A stretch of 64,000 bases of DNA from JADJWR01 sp964509545 (GTDB taxonomy: Bacteria > Pseudomonadota > Gammaproteobacteria > Burkholderiales > Burkholderiaceae_F), in contig CAZDXQ010000014.1 in the NCBI GenBank assembly GCA_964509545.1, positions 1 through 64,000 on the forward strand, in the 5' to 3' direction. A program made the position numbers and the translations under genes. The notes beneath the pieces are model-generated. The model ran no database searches and had not been told where the DNA came from. It was given only the letters and a program-made list of their open reading frames with translations. The number at the start of each line of letters is the position of its first letter. The first letter of the stretch is position 1. Below are positions 8,376 to 17,364 of this stretch, one piece after another.

Positions 8376-9988
8376 GCAGCCTGCTCCAGGGGTGAGTGGT
8401 ACTTGCCGCTGCGCGCAAGCTGGCGCAGCGCGCGGTGCGCATGCAGGTAACGGTCCTGCCGCCCGCCGTCGAGATGGACCGGAAGGCCGGGCAATTGCTC
8501 CGCGCAGAAGCGGTCAAACGGCGTGACCAGGTTCTCCGATGTGAGCAAGCGGTCGTACTTCCGGTGGATTGCCTTGGTTTCGGCAAAGCCGCGCGTGCCG
8601 GGGCGCGTCGAAAGACCGTTCGGGTTCTGGTAGTAGACGACGTGCGGCTCGTTCATCTTGAAGAAGGTCTTGCCGGCCGCGAGGCAGCGCATCCAGAACT
8701 CGTAGTCGCCGGCGGACTGGTAGCTCGTATCGAACAGGCCGAGTTCGTCGTGCAGCCGCCGCCGCCACATCGGCGCGTTGTGCGGCGGGTTGTAGGCCAT
8801 CAGCGTGTAAGGCGTGACGAGCGGCAACTGCGAGCAGTAGCCGAAGCGCGCCACTTCCTCGAATGTCAGCGTGGGATCGAAGGTGTAGTAGAAATCCTGG
8901 TAGACGACGTCGGCGAAGGGCAGGTTGTCGAGCACGCCGGCCTGCAGTTCGAGCGACTCGGCGCTGCGCAGGTCATCGACGTTGGTATTCGTCAGGTATT
9001 CGCCTTGCGCCGCCTCCACGCCGATGTTCCACGCGTCATAGACGCCGATGCGGTGGTTGATGCGGATGTAGCGGACGTTCCCGAAACGCGCCAGATAAGG
9101 CTTGATGACCTCGTACTCGCCCTCGGGCGAATTCGCGTCGATGATGATCAGCTCGCAGTAATCGCGAAAGCAGGTTTGGACGGTGATGTTCTGCAGGAAG
9201 CGCTCGATGAACCGTCCGCCGCGATACATGCTGGCGATGGCAGAGATCAGCCGCCGCGGCGCACGGGTGATCTTGTAGCGGCTCCACGCGGATGTGTCGG
9301 CGGGCTCGGCCGCTCTGCCCGCAGCGAACGCCTTTGCTTTCGCCTGCCAATCGGCCAGCGTCACGCGCTCGCCGGTGCCCATCACGTGGAAGTAGAGCCC
9401 GTCGTGCGTCGCCTCGTGTCGCTGCTCCGCCGCGGCGGCGGCGACGGATGCGGCGAAAAGCTGCGCCAGCAGATCTCGGCGCGAGGTTCCGCCCTCCAGC
9501 TTCAGCTGCCCGTCGCGCAATTCCTCAGGCGCGCAGCCGCGCTGCAGGACGGTTTCGTACGCCAGTTGAACGAAGGCGCCGTCCTGGAGGTTGGGTAACA
9601 GCGATCTGCCGGTGTCCGTCGTCACGCTCGCGCGGGCGGCCCGCGCGGCCTCCGGTTTCGGCGGCAGTGGGTTCCGCAGCTGAGCGTCGCCAGCTTCGGT
9701 CAGCCGCCGCGTGATGAGCTCGCGCAGCTCGCCGAGTGCGCGCAGCGCCGAAGCGCGCTCCTCCGTGTTCACCGCGACGCCCGCCGCGCGGCGGCGGGCG
9801 TGCACGAAACCTGCGGCGGTCTTGAACGCGGACGAGCGGTCCGGGCGGCGCAGAAGCGCGATGTAGTCGCCACCGTCCGTCCAGCCGAATGCGCCGCCCT
9901 CGACCATGCGCAGGAGGTCGGCCAGCTCGTCCTGGCGCAGTCCAGGCAGGAGCGAGCCGATGAGCGCAGTGGTCGATTCGATGCCCAT
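8372..9988 (-). CDS. Family 2 glycosyltransferase with DUF4214-like N-terminal module
   Basis: A 538-residue protein when started at ATG 9988; the frame is open to 10060, but that extension would overlap the upstream gene by 62 bases. Residues about 115-165 (FVQLAYETVLQRG... pattern) look like a DUF4214 repeat. The catalytic GT-A domain follows, with YRGGRFIERFLQNI, ELIIIDANSPEGEYE and a DDLRSAE acidic motif in the DXD position. The segment SYQSAGDYEFWMRCLAAGK is typical of GT2 enzymes. It lies 10 bases after the methyltransferase gene in the same operon and is likely to build the exported glycan. Confidence 0.8.
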   Translation of the reverse strand: MGIESTTALIGSLLPGLRQDELADLLRMVEGGAFGWTDGGDYIALLRRPDRSSAFKTAAGFVHARRRAAGVAVNTEERASALRALGELRELITRRLTEAGDAQLRNPLPPKPEAARAARASVTTDTGRSLLPNLQDGAFVQLAYETVLQRGCAPEELRDGQLKLEGGTSRRDLLAQLFAASVAAAAAEQRHEATHDGLYFHVMGTGERVTLADWQAKAKAFAAGRAAEPADTSAWSRYKITRAPRRLISAIASMYRGGRFIERFLQNITVQTCFRDYCELIIIDANSPEGEYEVIKPYLARFGNVRYIRINHRIGVYDAWNIGVEAAQGEYLTNTNVDDLRSAESLELQAGVLDNLPFADVVYQDFYYTFDPTLTFEEVARFGYCSQLPLVTPYTLMAYNPPHNAPMWRRRLHDELGLFDTSYQSAGDYEFWMRCLAAGKTFFKMNEPHVVYYQNPNGLSTRPGTRGFAETKAIHRKYDRLLTSENLVTPFDRFCAEQLPGLPVHLDGGRQDRYLHAHRALRQLARSGKYHSPLEQAA

Positions 9989-9998
9989 GGCGTGACGG

Positions 9999-11009
9999 TC
10001 AGGCGGGTCGACGGACGACGAAGGTGTTGGAGATGAAGGCGTCCGGTTCGCCTGCAGCACTGTCTTCGCGGACTTCCAGCGGGACGCAGCCCGCCTCGGC
10101 GATCAGTGCGAACACATGATCCTGCGGCACGCAGTGCATCTCCATGTCGGGCGCGCGCTCGTTCCTGAGCCACGGCTCCAGCTTGAACCTGTAACCGTGC
10201 CGGAAGACCGGCAACTGGAAGATGGCGATGCCGGCCGGATTAAGCGAGCGCAGCGCGGCCTTGACAAGCTCGGCGATGATCGGCGGCGGATTGTGCTGAA
10301 AGACTATGCGCGAGAAGAAGAAGTCGCAGCCGGCAAGGTCGCCGGGAAACGACGTCGAACAGTCGTGCAGTTCGACGTTCGCAACCTTCAGTTCTGCCGC
10401 GCGCGCCTGCGCGAGTCTCAGATGCTCGGCCGAAATGTCGTAGCCGTGCACGCGGGCAAAGCGCCGCGCGAAGCCCATCGTTACCCTGCCGACGCCGCAG
10501 CCGTACTCGACGCAGGTCAGCTTGGCCGCGCTGCGGCGATCATGGCGCTGGCGCATCCGTTCGGCCATCTCGGCATCGTCCTCGCCGGACTTCCAGAAGC
10601 GGTCGCTCGCCGCCGCGAAGTTCTGCGGCAGGAAGTGCTCGTCCGTGATCACCGAGAAGTGCGGCTTGACTCGTCCCAGGTGCGACCAGGCTGCACGCAC
10701 CTTGGCCAAGGCGCGCGCAAGCTGATTCTCATCGGCGTGGAGGTCGATTTCCATCGACGGCAGCGCGAGCGGATGGAACTTGTACGAAGGACTGATCGGA
10801 GGCGCCGATCCGCCGCCGCGAGGCTGCTGGAATTCGCTCGAGGAGACGAACGCTTCCACCATGCTGCGGAAGTCCCGGTTCGCCATGTGGGCGCGGATCA
10901 CGTCCTCCGATTCCGGCTCGCGCCGCAGAAGGCTGCGATAGCACCAGACGACCTCGTCCCGGGAGACGCCGATGCGTCCGCCTGCTTTCGGTTGTTCCAT
11001 TGCTTTCAT
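9999..11009 (-). CDS. SAM-dependent methyltransferase with DUF4214-like N-terminus
   Basis: A 336-residue protein. An N-terminal DUF4214-like helix pair (VVWCYRSLLRREPES, then VEAFVSSSEFQ) precedes a class I methyltransferase of the type 11/12 kind. SAM motif I is CVEYGCGVGRVTMGFA and motif II VHGYDISAEHL. The acceptor is unknown, perhaps a sugar or glycan terminus. It sits in the capsule operon between a small DUF4214 protein and a GT2 enzyme that also carries a DUF4214-like module. A second in-frame ATG lies at 11000. Confidence 0.8.
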   Translation of the reverse strand: MKAMEQPKAGGRIGVSRDEVVWCYRSLLRREPESEDVIRAHMANRDFRSMVEAFVSSSEFQQPRGGGSAPPISPSYKFHPLALPSMEIDLHADENQLARALAKVRAAWSHLGRVKPHFSVITDEHFLPQNFAAASDRFWKSGEDDAEMAERMRQRHDRRSAAKLTCVEYGCGVGRVTMGFARRFARVHGYDISAEHLRLAQARAAELKVANVELHDCSTSFPGDLAGCDFFFSRIVFQHNPPPIIAELVKAALRSLNPAGIAIFQLPVFRHGYRFKLEPWLRNERAPDMEMHCVPQDHVFALIAEAGCVPLEVREDSAAGEPDAFISNTFVVRRPA

Positions 11010-11024
11010 CGGGCGGCAGGCCGC

Positions 11025-11285
11025 TCAGGGTCGAGGCAGGGCACGCGCGCGATGGCCCGGGCGCGCGCCGTCGACTGCGAGGCCGCGCAGCCGGTTGCGC
11101 GCTTCCTCGGACTGCGCCAGGTCGCCCAGGATGTAGGCGAGGTCGCGCCGCACGGCGAGCTCGCGCGAGTATTCGTTCAACCCTTCCTGATCAACGGCGC
11201 GGCCGAGGATGCCGAGGTATGCGGCGCGGATGATCCGGCGCGAGAACATCTTCAGGAATAGACGGAAGAAGAACCGGGCGAACAT
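11025..11285 (-). CDS. Small DUF4214-domain protein
   Basis: An 86-residue protein. The ATG at 11285 is preceded by GGAGAG at good spacing, so I prefer it over a longer frame open to 11405. The first 15 residues are rich in Phe, Arg and Leu (MFARFFFRLFLKMF) and could associate with membrane. Next comes a DUF4214-type unit (AAYLGILGRAVDQEGLNEY). DUF4214 modules often accompany glycosyltransferases and secreted proteins; the function is unknown. Two neighbouring enzymes carry related modules, suggesting a shared scaffold or recognition role. Confidence 0.6.
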   Translation of the reverse strand: MFARFFFRLFLKMFSRRIIRAAYLGILGRAVDQEGLNEYSRELAVRRDLAYILGDLAQSEEARNRLRGLAVDGARPGHRARALPRP

Positions 11286-11307
11286 TCGACTCTCCGGATG
11301 AGGCTGT

Positions 11308-12942
11308 TTACTGCGAGGTGGACTGGCGGGTTCGCGTTGTCGCAACCCGCTCGAGGAATCGGCTCCATTGCGGAAGGATCCGCTCGGGGCGGTAGCGGGC
11401 CGCAATGTCGATGCCGCGCCGGCGAAGCACGGCCTGCCGTTGCGCCGCGTCGGGTCCGTAGAGGGTGCTGCGGATCACGCCGGCGAGGCTCTCGGTGGAG
11501 TATGGGTTGAAGTAGTCGGCGCCGTCGGCGTAGACCTCGCGGTGCGCGGGAATATCGGAGGCGATGACGACGCCGTTGCTCGCCATTGCCTCGACGCCAG
11601 AGAAGTCGAAGCCTTCGCCGACGCTCGGGCAGACGGTGGCCGCCGCGTTGCGGTAAAGCACGCGCAGATCGTCGGCCGGTACAGCGTTGAGCGCAAACAG
11701 TTCGCCGCGCTCGATCCAGGGCTTGAATTTCTGCGCGATCTGCGTGTGTCCCCACCCCAACTGGCCGACGACGACCAGCTTCAGCTCCTGATCCGTGTGC
11801 GCCTTGATCTCTTCCCAGGCGGCAAGCAGGCAGGCGTGGTTCTTCCGCGGCTCGATGGTGGAGACGACGAGCAGGTAGCGCAGCCCGCCGGCACCTGGCC
11901 GCCGACGAAGCAAGGCGTCTTGCTCCCGTGCCGAAAAAGGCGGCGCCAGAGAAAGCTCGCCCGGCGCCTGCCGTTCAGGCTGATACAGCCGCGTGCGGAT
12001 GATCTGCGGAATGCGGGCCGGAGCCTCCGGCTCAACGAAATAGTGCCCGGACACCATGTTGTGGATCGTGACCGCGCGCGCTTCCACCTCTGGAAACAGT
12101 TTGAGCAGATCCTGACGCGTCGCCTCCGACACGCAGGCGAACCAACCGCCGGACTTGACGTTGTCGAGCAGCGCGTAGAAATGCGTCGCTTGGTGCATCG
12201 ATTTGTCAGCGATCGTGTGCGGCATGAACACCGGCACCGCGTCGTGGTAGCGGACCACCAACGCCGTATCGCGGTGAACCCGCGCCGGATAGGGGGTCTG
12301 CGCGATGAACACGTCGATGCCGCGGGTGTCCAGCCGCGGATAGACCGGCGACCGCGATACGTTCAACGTGTACAGGCCCGCCTGGTGCATGGTGCGCCAG
12401 GGCACCGTGCAGACCTTGAAGTCGGCGCCGGTCACGAGGGGGTGATCGGCCGCAGGCAGCGACTTCGAGAACAGGCTGCCCCAGATGAAGTCGGCGAAAT
12501 GGGTCGGGTCGAAGTCCGTCAGCCGCAGCGAACGCAGCCTGGAAAGGCTCGACACCGTGAGGCTGCTCGCGGCCAGCGACTTGCGCGTGGCCGCGATGAA
12601 CTTCTCGAACAGCGTGATGTTCGCCCTCTCGGCCAGGGACACGATCACGCGCGAATAGCGATTGAGGCGACGCGCCTCGTGCATTCTTCCCCGCGCGCCG
12701 GGACGGGTGCCGCGCGCGAGAGCGCGCGTCGAACTCTGGATCATGCCGGCAACCGAAAGGTTGTCGATGGTTCGCAGGCCGCGGAACAGCAGTCGCGTTT
12801 CCTGCGGAATTCCGGCGTAACCGTCCAGCGCCGGCCTCATTTCCAGCAGCACGCGCAAGCGCCTGCTGGGCGCAGCGTCGGCGCGGTTCGGCTCAAGCGC
12901 AGCGAGCGCGTCAGAGCGTCGAGTAAAACTGGTATCCGGCAT
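11308..12942 (-). CDS. Family 4 glycosyltransferase
   Basis: A 544-residue GT-B enzyme. The N-terminal acceptor half opens with RVLLEMRPALDGYAGIPQET; the donor half contains LLVVSTIEPRKNHACLLAAW and the family 4 EX7E-type region around CPSVGEGFDFSGVEAMASNG. It probably transfers a sugar from a nucleotide donor to the growing capsule glycan at the cytoplasmic face. Its start overlaps the end of the KpsT-like gene by about 30 bases, so it is tightly linked to the exporter. Confidence 0.85.
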   Translation of the reverse strand: MPDTSFTRRSDALAALEPNRADAAPSRRLRVLLEMRPALDGYAGIPQETRLLFRGLRTIDNLSVAGMIQSSTRALARGTRPGARGRMHEARRLNRYSRVIVSLAERANITLFEKFIAATRKSLAASSLTVSSLSRLRSLRLTDFDPTHFADFIWGSLFSKSLPAADHPLVTGADFKVCTVPWRTMHQAGLYTLNVSRSPVYPRLDTRGIDVFIAQTPYPARVHRDTALVVRYHDAVPVFMPHTIADKSMHQATHFYALLDNVKSGGWFACVSEATRQDLLKLFPEVEARAVTIHNMVSGHYFVEPEAPARIPQIIRTRLYQPERQAPGELSLAPPFSAREQDALLRRRPGAGGLRYLLVVSTIEPRKNHACLLAAWEEIKAHTDQELKLVVVGQLGWGHTQIAQKFKPWIERGELFALNAVPADDLRVLYRNAAATVCPSVGEGFDFSGVEAMASNGVVIASDIPAHREVYADGADYFNPYSTESLAGVIRSTLYGPDAAQRQAVLRRRGIDIAARYRPERILPQWSRFLERVATTRTRQSTSQ

Positions 12943-13567
12943 CGATGCCCTCGAACTCGCGCAGCTTTCCGTTGTGCAGCACGCACGCCCGCGTGCAGTG
13001 CTCCTTGATGATGTGGTTCTCGTGCGACACCATGATCATTGCCCGGTCGCCGCGCTTCTCGAACAGCTCTCGCTGGCACTTCTCGTGGAAGCGGGCGTCG
13101 CCGACAGTGATGACCTCGTCGATGAGGAAGCAGTCGAACTCGATCGCCATCGACAGCGCAAACGCGAGGCGGGCACGCATTCCCGACGAATAGGTCTTGA
13201 CCGGTTCGCGCAGGAAGCGGCCGAGCTCGGAGAATTCCTCGACGAAGTCGATCCGGTCCTCGACGCTGACGCCGTAGGTGCGGCAGATGAAACGCAGGTT
13301 GTCCAGGCCAGTGAGCGAACCCTGGAAACCGCCAGCGAAGGCCAGCGGCCACGACACCTTCATCGTCCGGCGGACGGTTCCCCGCGTCGGCTGCTCGACG
13401 CCGCTGATCAGGCGGATCAGCGTGGACTTGCCCGAACCGTTGCGGCCGAGGATGCCGAGCTTCTCGCCGGGGGCGATCTTCAGGTCAATCCCGTCGAGCA
13501 CGGTGATCGGGCCGTGCCTGGTCGCGTACTGCTTGGCGAGGTCGCGGATGACGATCATCGCCTTCAT
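12911..13567 (-). CDS. kpsT: Capsule polysaccharide ABC exporter ATPase (KpsT-like)
   Basis: A 218-residue ATPase of the KpsT/CtrD/BexA family, close to the usual length. It has Walker A GRNGSGKST, an ABC signature region YSSGMRARLAFALSM and Walker B FDCFLIDEV followed by a switch His in MIMVSHE. It energises export of the finished glycan through the KpsM-like permease. The start MKAMIV at 13567 overlaps the permease stop by 4 bases (ATGA). The longer open frame to 14194 is a shadow of the permease gene. Confidence 0.93.
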   Translation of the reverse strand: MKAMIVIRDLAKQYATRHGPITVLDGIDLKIAPGEKLGILGRNGSGKSTLIRLISGVEQPTRGTVRRTMKVSWPLAFAGGFQGSLTGLDNLRFICRTYGVSVEDRIDFVEEFSELGRFLREPVKTYSSGMRARLAFALSMAIEFDCFLIDEVITVGDARFHEKCQRELFEKRGDRAMIMVSHENHIIKEHCTRACVLHNGKLREFEGIDAGYQFYSTL

Positions 13568-14358
13568 TCCACCACCAGGCCGCGACTGAGGCGGCGTTCC
13601 TGCGCCAGCGCGAGCAAGCTGAGCGCGGAACAGACGGCCACCACGTAGCCGACGTCGTAGATCGCGTGCACCTGGCTGCCGAAATACCCCTCGCGCAACA
13701 TCTCCGTGCAATGAACCATCGGGAAGTAGAGGACGAACTCCCGCGCCGCGGCAGGTAGCCACTCGACCATGAAAAACGCGCCGGACAGCGGAAACGAGAT
13801 GTACGACAGCGGCGACCACACCTTGTTGACAAGCTCGTAACTCTCGCTGAGCGTGCCAAGCAGCAGCGCCAGCGCGCCACCGAACCAGGCGAGGAGCGCC
13901 CAGCCAACGGCGATGTTCAGGATGTTCTCGGGCCAGGTCATCCAGTCGACGGCGATGAAGACCATGGTCAGCACGACGAACGACGTCGTGCCGCCGAGGG
14001 CTTCGAGGATGATTCGTGACGCGTAGATGTCCAGTGGCCGCACGTTGCGGTGGTACAGCAGCGACGCGTTCGGCCCGATCGCGCCGATGCAGCGGCCCGG
14101 CATGTTCCGCCACAGCAGCACGGTCGAATATCCGGTAACGGCAAAGGCGACGATCGGCAGATTGGAGCCGTGCGTCGAACGGGTCATCGTCCATAGCGCG
14201 GTGATGGCCAGCGTGAAGATCATCGGCTCGACGAAAAGCCAGAGGAAACCGATGTTGTGGCGGCCGTAGCGCGTGATCACCTCGCGCATGAGCAGCGCGT
14301 GGATGACGCGCAGCTGTATGGCGAACGAACTGAGCAGCGAAGTGGTGGCGTTGATCAT
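13564..14358 (-). CDS. kpsM: Capsule polysaccharide ABC exporter permease (KpsM-like)
   Basis: A 264-residue ABC-2 type membrane protein with about six hydrophobic segments. The N-terminal region has the KpsM-family pattern MREVITRYGRHNIGFLWLFVEP. It forms the inner-membrane channel for lipid-linked capsule polysaccharide with the KpsT-like ATPase encoded directly downstream (4-base overlap). The KpsE-like gene lies 8 bases upstream. Length and order match group 2 capsule exporters. Confidence 0.92.
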   Translation of the reverse strand: MINATTSLLSSFAIQLRVIHALLMREVITRYGRHNIGFLWLFVEPMIFTLAITALWTMTRSTHGSNLPIVAFAVTGYSTVLLWRNMPGRCIGAIGPNASLLYHRNVRPLDIYASRIILEALGGTTSFVVLTMVFIAVDWMTWPENILNIAVGWALLAWFGGALALLLGTLSESYELVNKVWSPLSYISFPLSGAFFMVEWLPAAAREFVLYFPMVHCTEMLREGYFGSQVHAIYDVGYVVAVCSALSLLALAQERRLSRGLVVE

Positions 14359-14366
14359 CGCGGCGG

Positions 14367-15506
14367 TCAGTCCTGGTGCTCGCGAACGCCAGCCAGAAGC
14401 ATGCTCAGAATTCCCCAGGCGACGAGGCCGAGCACGAAGGTGGTGACGACGGCACGGATGCGGCGCGGTTCGACCGCGACGTCGGGCTTGCTCGGTTGCA
14501 CGATGCGCTCCAGATAAAGCTGCTTGCGCTGCGCTTCGTTGCGTGCCTGCTCGAGCAGGGTGAGCGCGCCGGCGAGCTGCCGCTCGGCGAATTCGCGTTC
14601 CAGTGCCAGCCGCTGGAAGTCGGCGGCCTTGGTGGCGAGCGAGGAGTCGCCGCCGGCCACCTTGGCCAGTTCCTTGCCCATCTCAGCTTCGAGGGTGGAA
14701 ACGCGCAGCTTTAGCGACGTCAGCTGCGGGTTGTCGGGCGTGAAGGCGCGCAGTTGCGCGAGCTGCGTCTTGCTGGCGATCAGTTCGTCCTGCAGCTTGG
14801 AGACCTGTTGCAGCTGCAGCATCGTCTGCCGTTCGGGATCGATCACCGTGCGCTCGCTGCGGAAGCGCGACACCGAAAGCGCGGCGTCCTTGGCCCGTTG
14901 CTCGGCCGAGGCGACTTCCGCGGCGGCAAAGCGGATCATGTCCTGCCGCGCACGCTCGTTCAGCTGGTTGACCAGTCGCTCGGCCGCCTCGAGCAGCATC
15001 ATGTTGATGCGCTGCGCGTGGTCGGGGTCGAACGCTTCGACCCGCAGCGTCGAGATCGACGACAGCGAATCGAGGCTGATGTTGATCCGCCGCTGATAGT
15101 AGCGATGCAGCGCCTCGAAGCTGTCGTCGAAGTCGAGCCCGGGAAAGCGGCTGAAGCGGTCGATCTGCTCGCTGGAGTAGGCGGCGCGCAGGCCGAGCGC
15201 GGTGTCGACCTTCTGCAGCGCGTCGCGCGAGAGAATGAAATCGTGAACCGTGTAGACGTCGTCGGTGGCGCGCGTGAAGCCGGAGATGCCGCTGCTCTGC
15301 AGCAGCGCGCCGAGTCCGGCGCTGGCCTGGCGCTGCGGCGCGCGCACGATGAAGCGCGACTCCGAGATGTAAACGTCGGTGGCAACGAGGCCGAAGTAAG
15401 TGGCCGCGATCAGTGTCGGCACGATCACGATCGCGACGAAGAGTCGATTCTTCTTCGCTGCCGTGAGGAGGCCCTGCCATCGATTGCGCGCTGCGGACTG
15501 CGTCAC
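14367..15506 (-). CDS. kpsE: Capsule export inner-membrane adaptor (KpsE/CtrB-like)
   Basis: A 379-residue polysaccharide co-polymerase family protein. A TM segment near residues 23-45 (AIVIVPTLIAATYFGLVAT) and one near the C-terminus flank a long periplasmic region that is mainly coiled coil. ISESRFIVRAP after TM1 is typical of KpsE/CtrB/BexC. It links the ABC exporter to an outer-membrane channel. The start is GTG at 15506 with GGAG upstream. No KpsD/Wza-like partner is adjacent; the only Wza-like gene in the window belongs to the XrtA locus at 51.2 kb. Confidence 0.9.
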   Translation of the reverse strand: MTQSAARNRWQGLLTAAKKNRLFVAIVIVPTLIAATYFGLVATDVYISESRFIVRAPQRQASAGLGALLQSSGISGFTRATDDVYTVHDFILSRDALQKVDTALGLRAAYSSEQIDRFSRFPGLDFDDSFEALHRYYQRRINISLDSLSSISTLRVEAFDPDHAQRINMMLLEAAERLVNQLNERARQDMIRFAAAEVASAEQRAKDAALSVSRFRSERTVIDPERQTMLQLQQVSKLQDELIASKTQLAQLRAFTPDNPQLTSLKLRVSTLEAEMGKELAKVAGGDSSLATKAADFQRLALEREFAERQLAGALTLLEQARNEAQRKQLYLERIVQPSKPDVAVEPRRIRAVVTTFVLGLVAWGILSMLLAGVREHQD

Positions 15507-15895
15507 TGATCACTTACTCCGTGTTGCTCTTTGCGTCGAAGTCGCGAGGAATGTTAGCGATGACTTCGCTTCTGGCCCCTCGTGCATCAGTCCTAATCCG
15601 CTGTCGGCGATTCGGATGATCAGCCGCGGTTTCTACGCAGCGCGATGAGCGTCCGATTTTGGTTGCGCGATGCAGCGGCGGCGTGCGCTTGAGCACGGAC
15701 AGGGCGTGGATTTCAGGCGTGTGCGCCATCCGCGAGCGCGGCGCGAGTGCAGGAAGAACCGCGAGTCAAGCAGCGAGGCGTCGAGGTCGAGGGCACGCTT
15801 CGCACGGCTCGTGGCGCCGTGACGTGCATCGACGTCCGATGTGCGCCTGTCGACCCGGCAGTTGTTGCGTGGGCCGACGCGGGCGAGGGAAGGAC
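15507..15895. other. Intergenic region upstream of the capsule operon
   Basis: These 389 bases lie between the KpsE-like gene and the small outer-membrane protein gene, both on the minus strand. I see no convincing gene. It presumably carries the capsule operon promoter, but no sigma-70 or operator motif stands out. Confidence 0.4.
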
Positions 15896-16348
15896 TCAGA
15901 ACGTGTACTTCAGCCCGGCCGTCAGCCGTTTCGGCCGACCGCCACGCAACTGCGCCCCGTAGGAGACGTCGACGAAAAGCAGGCTGGCGATCGCCGGGTA
16001 GCGCAGTCCCGTCTTCCACCACGGGGCGCTGCGGTCATCGCCGAAGACTTCGGCCATCAGGTCGTAGCGGCCGATGCCGGTGCGCTCGATCGCGGCCGAC
16101 CAGACGGTGCGGTTGATCCGCTGAGTCTCGTTGCGCGCCCAGAAGCTCTCCAACTCGCACTCGCCGCGGTCGAGAATATCCGCGTCTTCGGTCTGCAACG
16201 GCCGGCCGGCGAGCGCGGGTCCGCCGGCGCCGGCCAGCGCGGCGGCGACAAGCAGGCGGGCTGCGACGTGGCGAACGATGACCGGCAAGTCCTTGTGGTG
16301 CCGGCCGCGCGGCCGCGGCAGCAGTTGCACTTGCGGCGCCCGGGTCAC
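15896..16348 (-). CDS. Short outer-membrane protein resembling the MetA phenol-degradation family, shortened
   Basis: About 150 residues if started at GTG 16348, which overlaps the dehydrogenase stop (GTGA); a later TTG start is also possible. It has a signal-peptide-like stretch (RLLVAAALAGAGGPALAG), then RPLQTEDADILDRGECELESFWAR, which resembles the N-terminus of Phenol_MetA_deg outer-membrane proteins, and ends in LTAGLKYTF with the terminal Phe typical of beta-barrels. The family is usually much longer, so the middle strands seem to be missing. It may be a decaying gene or a mini-barrel. Confidence 0.5.
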   Translation of the reverse strand: MTRAPQVQLLPRPRGRHHKDLPVIVRHVAARLLVAAALAGAGGPALAGRPLQTEDADILDRGECELESFWARNETQRINRTVWSAAIERTGIGRYDLMAEVFGDDRSAPWWKTGLRYPAIASLLFVDVSYGAQLRGGRPKRLTAGLKYTF

Positions 16349-17364
16349 TGTGAATGCCGGATGCAGATCTTGCCGAAGTGCGCGCCGCGCTTGAGCGTTT
16401 TCATGGCTTCCCTCAACTGCTCGAAGGCGAACACCTTGTCCACCACCGGCACGATGCGGTGCTGCTCGATCGCGCGCATCATCGCCTCGAAGCCGTCGCG
16501 CGAGCCGACGGTGATGCCCTGCAGCCGCACCTGCCGCGTGACGACATGGCCGAGCGGCGCCGACAGCGCCGACCCGGAAAGCACGCCGATCATCGAGATC
16601 GTGCCGCCCGGGCGGATGGCGCGCAGCGACTGCGGCAGCGTCTTTTCGCCGCCCAGTTCGACGATGTGGTCGTAGCCGCGGCCGGAGGTGATCTCGCGCG
16701 AAGCCTTCGACCATTCGGGCGTGGTCGTGTAGTTGATGCCGGCATCCGCCCCGAGCGCTTTCGTCCTGGCGAGTTTCTCGTCGCTGGAGGAGATCACCGT
16801 GACGTGGCAGCCGAGCAGTTTGGCAAAGGTCAGCGCGAACAGCGCCACGCCGCCGGTGCCCTGCACCAGCACGCGCGAGCCGGGTGCGAGGCTGTCGTAG
16901 GTGACGATCGCGCTCCACGCCGTGAGCGCGGCGCAGGGCAGGGTGGCGGCCTGCTCGTCGGTGAGATGAGGCGCGACCTTGACCACGCCTTCGGCCGGCA
17001 GGCACATCAGTTCGGCCATCGTGCCGTCGACGGGGCCGCCGAGCGTGCGCGTCAGCCGCTCGAGGTCTGGCGCGCCGCCGATCCACGACTGGTGAAAGCA
17101 GGGGCAGACGCGGTCACCGGCCCTGACCCGCGTCACCCCGCTGCCGACCTCGAGGACTTCGCCCACGCCGTCGGAAAGCGGAATCAACGGCAGGTTTCCG
17201 GTGAAGGCCCCATAGCCGCGGTTGGGTACGACGAGATCGCGGTAGTTCAGCGACGCCGCCTTCATCCGCAGCAGCACCTCGCCCGGGCCCGGCGTCGGGT
17301 CGGGACGGGTGCCGAGCTGCAGATGGTCGAACCCCCAGTCGCCGCGGATCTCGAAGACTCTCAT
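16345..17364 (-). CDS. Zinc-type/quinone oxidoreductase-like alcohol dehydrogenase
   Basis: A 339-residue medium-chain dehydrogenase/reductase. A GroES-like N-terminal domain (MKAASLNYRDLVV, PLSDGVGEVLEVG) precedes a Rossmann fold with VLVQGTGGVALFAL and an NADP-type SSSDEK loop. Typical catalytic zinc ligands are not obvious, so a quinone oxidoreductase-like activity is possible. It overlaps the pcaJ-like gene by 4 bases, hinting at a shared catabolic pathway, perhaps for an aromatic or fatty compound. Substrate is unknown. Confidence 0.82.
   Translation of the reverse strand: MRVFEIRGDWGFDHLQLGTRPDPTPGPGEVLLRMKAASLNYRDLVVPNRGYGAFTGNLPLIPLSDGVGEVLEVGSGVTRVRAGDRVCPCFHQSWIGGAPDLERLTRTLGGPVDGTMAELMCLPAEGVVKVAPHLTDEQAATLPCAALTAWSAIVTYDSLAPGSRVLVQGTGGVALFALTFAKLLGCHVTVISSSDEKLARTKALGADAGINYTTTPEWSKASREITSGRGYDHIVELGGEKTLPQSLRAIRPGGTISMIGVLSGSALSAPLGHVVTRQVRLQGITVGSRDGFEAMMRAIEQHRIVPVVDKVFAFEQLREAMKTLKRGAHFGKICIRHSQ

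Noticed and set aside
13568..14194. Extension of the KpsT-like frame to 427 residues
   Set aside because: It is a shadow of the permease gene; the ATPase has family length from 13567.
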